From positions 1-25,741 of the forward strand of contig CALQKQ020000005.1 of assembly GCA_943331195.2 (NCBI GenBank): 25,741 nt of DNA. Reading direction: 5' to 3'. This document shows positions 22,093 through 25,741 of this stretch, in pieces. The translations under genes and the position numbers were made by a program. Source of the DNA: Akkermansia muciniphila (GTDB lineage: Bacteria; Verrucomicrobiota; Verrucomicrobiia; Verrucomicrobiales; V1-33). The notes beneath the pieces are model-generated. The model did not search any database and had not been told where the DNA came from. It saw nothing but the letters and a program-made list of their open reading frames with translations. Each line of letters starts with the position of its first letter. The first letter of the stretch is position 1.

Positions 22093-23514
22093 ATGCCGAC
22101 CATGCTCCGCAAAACCAAAATCATCGCCACCCTCGGGCCCGCCACGGATTCCCCCGCTGTGCTCAAGGAATTGATCCTCGCCGGAGCCAACGTTTTCCGC
22201 CTCAACATGAGCCACGCCCCCCCCGAGTGGTGCCGCCTCGTCACCGAGCGAGTGCGCCACGCCGCCGCCGCCGCCGACCGCGACGTCGGCGTCCTCATGG
22301 ACCTCCGCGGCCCCACCATCCGCACCGGCGACCTCCCCATCCCCCACAGCCTCCAGCCCGGCGACACCGTCGAATTCACCCTATCCGACGCCGCCCCCAC
22401 CCTCCCCATCTCCACCAGCGTCAATTACCCCGGCCTCCACGCCGACCTCCAACCCGGCGACACCGTGCTCGTCGACAACGGCATCCTCCAAATGCGCGTC
22501 GTCAGCACCGCCCCCGAACGCGTCGTCTGCACCGTCCTCAACCAAGGCCAACTCGGCTCCCGCCGCCACATCAACCTCCCCGGCATCAAGGTCAATCTCC
22601 CCCCCCTCACCGCCAAAGACGATCACGACATGAAACTCGCCGCCGACATCGGCATCGACTTCGTCGCCATGTCCTTCGTCCGCGACGCCTCCCACCTCCA
22701 CCTCCTCCGCGCCCAATTGGCCGAACTAGGCTCCCCCGCCCGCATCGTCGCCAAAATCGAAGACCAACAAGCCGTCCTCCACCTCGACGAAATCATCGAA
22801 GCCGCCGACCTCGTCATGGTCGCCCGCGGCGACCTCGGCATCGAAGTCCACCTCGAAGAATTGCCCGTGCTGCAACGGAAAATTGTCAGCAAATGCGTCG
22901 CCCGCGGCCGCAGCGTCATCGTGGCCACCCACATGCTCGAAAGCATGATTCACCACCCCGTCCCCACCCGGGCCGAAGTCACCGACGTCGCCAACGCCGT
23001 CTTCGAGGAAGCCGACGCCATCATGCTCAGCGGCGAAACCAGCAGCGGTGCCTGGCCAGTCCGCTGCGTCGAGGTCATGGACAAAATCGCCCGCCGCGTC
23101 GAAGAGGACACCACCCGCGCCGAAAACCCCGCCCGCGCCGCCGTGCCGGAAAATGACAAACAGCGCATTGTCAAGCACGCCGTCGCCCTAGCCGACTCTC
23201 TAACGAATGCCGTAATCATCGTCTTCACGGCTCGCGGGGTCCTCGCGCGCTACGCCGCCTGGTTCCGCCCCGCCCTGGCCCCCATCTTCGCCTTCACCCC
23301 TAGCGCCGCCGTCGCCCGCGGACTGCACCTCTGCCGCGCCGTGCAACCCTATGTGCTCAGTTTCAACCCCGGACAACCCCACGAAACCATCGCCGCCGCC
23401 ATGGCTTTCCTCAAAGATCACCACCACATCGTCCCCGGCCAAACCCTCGTCATCATCAGCGATGTCCTGCAGGGCGAATTCACCGTCGACTCCATCCTCG
23501 TGCAGCAAGCCTAA
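22093..23514 (+). CDS. pyk: Pyruvate kinase with atypical cation-site motif
   Basis: The 473-residue enzyme transfers phosphate from phosphoenolpyruvate to ADP in the last step of glycolysis. Landmarks in order are KIIATLGPAT (8-17), FRLNMSH (Arg36, Asn38, Ser40, His41), LMDLRGPTIRTG (68-79), KDDHDMKLA, FVAMSFVRDA, the catalytic KIEDQQAV (Lys221, Glu223), VARGDLGIE (Asp247), ATHMLESM, and MLSGETSSGAWPV, then a regular C-terminal allosteric domain to residue 473. The usual DTKGPEIR motif is DLRGPTIR here, so the Glu linked to potassium dependence is Thr75. Canonical ATQMLESM is ATHMLESM. Length is normal. The ATG at 22093 is chosen because the family starts here; the frame is open far upstream only because of the deacetylase antisense. 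No Shine-Dalgarno site is seen. Confidence 0.94.
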   Translation: MPTMLRKTKIIATLGPATDSPAVLKELILAGANVFRLNMSHAPPEWCRLVTERVRHAAAAADRDVGVLMDLRGPTIRTGDLPIPHSLQPGDTVEFTLSDAAPTLPISTSVNYPGLHADLQPGDTVLVDNGILQMRVVSTAPERVVCTVLNQGQLGSRRHINLPGIKVNLPPLTAKDDHDMKLAADIGIDFVAMSFVRDASHLHLLRAQLAELGSPARIVAKIEDQQAVLHLDEIIEAADLVMVARGDLGIEVHLEELPVLQRKIVSKCVARGRSVIVATHMLESMIHHPVPTRAEVTDVANAVFEEADAIMLSGETSSGAWPVRCVEVMDKIARRVEEDTTRAENPARAAVPENDKQRIVKHAVALADSLTNAVIIVFTARGVLARYAAWFRPALAPIFAFTPSAAVARGLHLCRAVQPYVLSFNPGQPHETIAAAMAFLKDHHHIVPGQTLVIISDVLQGEFTVDSILVQQA

Positions 23515-23593
23515 ACCCGCCCCGGCCCTCGCCTTGCAGGCTCCTCCCCACCCGCTACCCTCCCCCAACCGCGTTCCCCCGGCCTCCCCTCCC

Positions 23594-25219
23594 ATGGCTT
23601 CTCCCCTGCTTTCCCGCCTGTCCCGCGCCCTGACCGCCGCTTGCCTGCTCGCCGCCGCCGCCTGTAGCCAGCGCGCCACCGCGCCCGCCGACCTCGTCTT
23701 CATCAACGGTGCCGAAGTCGGCTCCATCGACCCCTCTCAAGTCAGCTCCCAGGTCGACGGGCGAGTCGTCACCTCCCTCTTCGAAGGCCTCATGCGCTAC
23801 AACGCCCAAGGCCGCGCCGAACCCGGCGTCTCCACCGGCCCCACCCTTTCCCCCGACGGCCGCACCTACACCTTCCCCCTCCGCGCCAACGCCCGCTGGA
23901 GCAATGGAGAGCCCGTCACCTCCCAAGACTTCCTCCGCTCCTGGCACCGCTTCCTCCTCCCCGCCACCGCCGCCGACTACGCCTCCATCTTCTATTGCAT
24001 CAAAAACGCCGAACCCTTCAACACCGGTAAAATCACCGACTTCACCCAAGTCGGCATCCAAGCCCCCGACCCCCTCACCCTCGTGGTGACCTTGGAAAAT
24101 CCCGTGCCCTATTTCAATGACCTGGTGGCCTTCATGGCCTTCTGCCCCATCCACCTCCCCTCCCTCGAAGCCCTCGGCGCCGCCTACTTCAAACCAGGTC
24201 ACCTCGTCGGCAATGGACCCTACCAACTCCAAGAATGGCGCCTCAACGACCGCATCCGCCTCGCGCGCAGCCCCACCTATTGGGACGCCCCTAACGTCGC
24301 CATGGCCACCGTCGACGTCCTCCCCATCGATAACCCCGCCACCGCCGTCAACCTCTTCCTCACCAACGGCGCCGACCTCATGATGGATAAAGGCCTCATC
24401 CCTAACGCCCTCGCTGACGAATTGCGCAAAAAACCCTACTTCCATCACAAACCCTTCCTCGCCACCTGGTTCATCCGCTTCAACGCCCTCCGCAAACCCT
24501 ACGACGACCCCCGCGTCCGCCAAGCCCTCACCCTCGTGCTCGACCGCGACCGCATCGTCAATGCCGTCACCCGCCTCGGCGAAGTCCCCGCCTTTTCCAT
24601 CACCCCACCCGGCGCCGGCGACAACTACCAGCCCCCCGCCGGCCTAGCCCCAGACATCGCCCTAGCCAAAAAACTCCTCGCCGAAGCCGGCTTCCCCCAA
24701 GGCCGCGGCTTCCCCGTCCTCAACTTCCTCTACCCCAATAAATTCCCCTCCGACCGCGGCATCGCCGTCGAACTCCAATCCATGTGGCAACGCCACCTCG
24801 GCATCACCGTAGCCCTCACTAGCCAAGAATATAAAACCTACCTCGACTCCCAAAAGAAAGTCGACTACGACGTCAGCCGCTCCAGTTGGGTAGGCGACTA
24901 CAACGACCCCAATACCTTTCTCGACATGTTCCTCACCACCAGCGGCAACAACCGCACCGGCTGGGCCAGCGCCGCCTACGACCACCTGATCGCCCAAGCC
25001 GCCTCCGAAGCCGACCCCACCAAGCGCTACGCCATCCTCCGCCAAGCCGAAACCCAATTGATCGAAACCGAATGCGTCATCGCCCCCGTCTACCACTACG
25101 TCGGCGTGCAATTCTACCAACCCGACCTCCTCGGAGGCGTCGAAGCAAACCTCACCGACGAACACCCCCTGCGCTGCCTCTTCTGGAAAAAGCCGCCCCC
25201 CCGCCTCCAGGCCCCCTAG
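23594..25219 (+). CDS. OppA-type peptide-binding lipoprotein of an ABC transporter
   Basis: The 541-residue protein has a lipoprotein signal (LLAAAACSQ, Cys24) and is collinear with OppA/MppA-type family 5 solute-binding proteins: INGAEVGSIDPSQVSSQVDG, LFEGLMRYN, ANARWSNGEPVTSQDFLRSWHR, GNGPYQLQEWRLNDRIRLAR, NALRKPYDDPRVRQAL, EAGFPQGRGFP, SSWVGDYNDPNTFLDMF and a C-terminal PVYHYVGVQFYQPDL. It should capture peptides in the periplasm for import. No permease or ATPase gene is in the window, so it is either an orphan or served by a transporter elsewhere. It lies 79 bp after pyk, and the leader is a C/T tract without a Shine-Dalgarno site. Length is that of classical OppA. Confidence 0.93.
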   Translation: MASPLLSRLSRALTAACLLAAAACSQRATAPADLVFINGAEVGSIDPSQVSSQVDGRVVTSLFEGLMRYNAQGRAEPGVSTGPTLSPDGRTYTFPLRANARWSNGEPVTSQDFLRSWHRFLLPATAADYASIFYCIKNAEPFNTGKITDFTQVGIQAPDPLTLVVTLENPVPYFNDLVAFMAFCPIHLPSLEALGAAYFKPGHLVGNGPYQLQEWRLNDRIRLARSPTYWDAPNVAMATVDVLPIDNPATAVNLFLTNGADLMMDKGLIPNALADELRKKPYFHHKPFLATWFIRFNALRKPYDDPRVRQALTLVLDRDRIVNAVTRLGEVPAFSITPPGAGDNYQPPAGLAPDIALAKKLLAEAGFPQGRGFPVLNFLYPNKFPSDRGIAVELQSMWQRHLGITVALTSQEYKTYLDSQKKVDYDVSRSSWVGDYNDPNTFLDMFLTTSGNNRTGWASAAYDHLIAQAASEADPTKRYAILRQAETQLIETECVIAPVYHYVGVQFYQPDLLGGVEANLTDEHPLRCLFWKKPPPRLQAP

Positions 25220-25308
25220 TCCTCCCGCCTTCCCTGACAAATCCATCTCGATGGGGACCGCAGGAATGCTATCATAGCCAAGACTGCCCCCTGTCCAGCC
25301 ATCCAGAC

Positions 25309-25328
25309 CTACCAGGCCAACCTGGTAG
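25309..25328 (+). other. Perfect 8-bp hairpin downstream of the OppA-type gene
   Basis: CTACCAGG, loop CCAA, CCTGGTAG form a perfect 8-bp stem with a 4-base loop, 90 bp after the stop codon of the binding-protein gene. It lacks a following U-tract, so it may act as an RNA-stabilising or rho-assisted 3' end instead of a standard intrinsic terminator. Confidence 0.7.
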
Positions 25329-25461
25329 CTGAGGCAAAAGTCGGCCGAATATTTTTCTAAGTGCGAATAAATAGCCCCGTAGGGACCCCTCTTTTACCAG
25401 TTTCAGGGCCTTTGTCAATCCATCTCATGATCGCTGGAATGCGCTAAACCCTGGGGAGTTA

Positions 25462-25477
25462 GGGGGGCTATCCCCCC
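25462..25477 (+). terminator. G6/C6 hairpin followed by ATTTT, terminator-like
   Basis: GGGGGG, loop CTAT, CCCCCC form a perfect 6-bp GC stem and are followed on the + strand by ATTTTC. This is terminator-like for + transcription, but the nearest + gene ends 240 bp upstream, so its role is uncertain. Confidence 0.4.
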
Positions 25478-25741
25478 ATTTTCAACAACCATGCGCAGCC
25501 ACAAAAATTTTGGATAGTTAGTCGCAATTCCCTCTTCCCACCAGCCCGCCGTCTCCCATCCCATCCTCCGTTTTTGGCCCGTTTTTACTCTCGTTACCGC
25601 AGGTGAATGGCCGATCAGGTCGCTCTCCAGATGTGACCGCAAAAAGTCCACGAATGTTATTGCGAATCTAATGGTACCGTATACAGTTGAGCATCAATCA
25701 CTTGCGTCGAAGAATGCGCCACTACATCACCCCTGACGACC

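Larger units (their letters stand above)
25220..25741. other. Lower-GC right end without a supported gene
   Basis: From about 25320 the GC content falls to just under 50% over the 120 bases counted by eye (25321-25440), against clearly C-rich surroundings elsewhere, and the strong C bias of the + strand weakens. The stretch holds two perfect hairpins (25309-25328, 25462-25477) and a degenerate pair of ATCCATCTC...GGAATGC sequences (25241-25270 and about 25418-25444). A 78-codon GTG-initiated frame on the minus strand (25415-25651) has no recognisable features. At 25714 an ATG opens a frame reading MRHYITPDD to the edge; it could be the start of a gene beyond the window, but nine residues cannot show this. 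Confidence 0.6.

Noticed and set aside
25415..25651. A 78-codon minus-strand open frame
   Set aside because: GTG start, no recognisable motif, no convincing ribosome site, and it spans the G6/C6 hairpin.
25714..25741. Possible gene start reading MRHYITPDD
   Set aside because: Only nine codons are visible; not enough to support a gene.

Overview
The window looks like a stretch of chromosome from a high-GC member of the Verrucomicrobiota, or a close PVC relative. The evidence is a four-gene exported cassette (formylglycine sulfatase, PQQ-type beta-propeller, planctomycete cytochrome c/DUF1549/DUF1553 protein, DUF1501 Tat protein), a very large secreted beta-sandwich protein, LpxI-type lipid A synthesis (so a Gram-negative envelope), and several start codons preceded by pyrimidine tracts instead of Shine-Dalgarno sites. 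No rRNA or marker gene is present, so the genus cannot be named. The + strand is strongly C-rich in genes of either orientation.

Layout: (1) 1-515, the 3' end of a probable dnaX on +. (2) 544-1930, a minus-strand pair, a zinc-ribbon NUDIX hydrolase followed by lpxI, with acpS (2034-2432) divergent on +. (3) 2449-5785, a minus-strand sugar operon read from right to left: DegT/FdtB-type aminotransferase, family 2 polyprenyl-phosphate-type glycosyltransferase, FdtA-type 3,4-ketoisomerase (ATGA overlap), then a small coiled-coil lipoprotein. A GT-C-like polytopic membrane protein (5907-7649) is divergent on +. (4) 7650-8778, about 1.1 kb without an intact gene, holding a 97-bp direct repeat, a 69-bp tandem repeat, a decayed fragment of a second DegT aminotransferase and a 12-bp/11-bp minisatellite. 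(5) 8779-11313, a secreted 844-residue multidomain protein on -. (6) 11528-18989, the sulfatase, propeller, PSCyt and DUF1501 cassette on +. (7) 19079-21983, ffh behind a lipoprotein polysaccharide deacetylase on -. (8) 22093-25219, pyruvate kinase and an OppA-type peptide-binding lipoprotein on +. (9) 25220-25741, a gene-poor end of lower GC with two perfect hairpins.

Functionally, region 3 would make and transfer a dTDP-3-amino-3,6-dideoxyhexose to a lipid carrier or envelope glycan; the nucleotidyltransferase, dehydratase and N-acyltransferase it needs are not in the window. Region 6 is an exported module probably aimed at sulfated polysaccharide. Ffh serves the inner-membrane export on which many of these products depend. 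The most distinctive observations are the aminotransferase relic beside structured repeats, the FtsY-like Asn in the Ffh P-loop, the pyruvate kinase whose potassium-determining Glu is a Thr, and the genome-scale strand bias with pyrimidine leaders.
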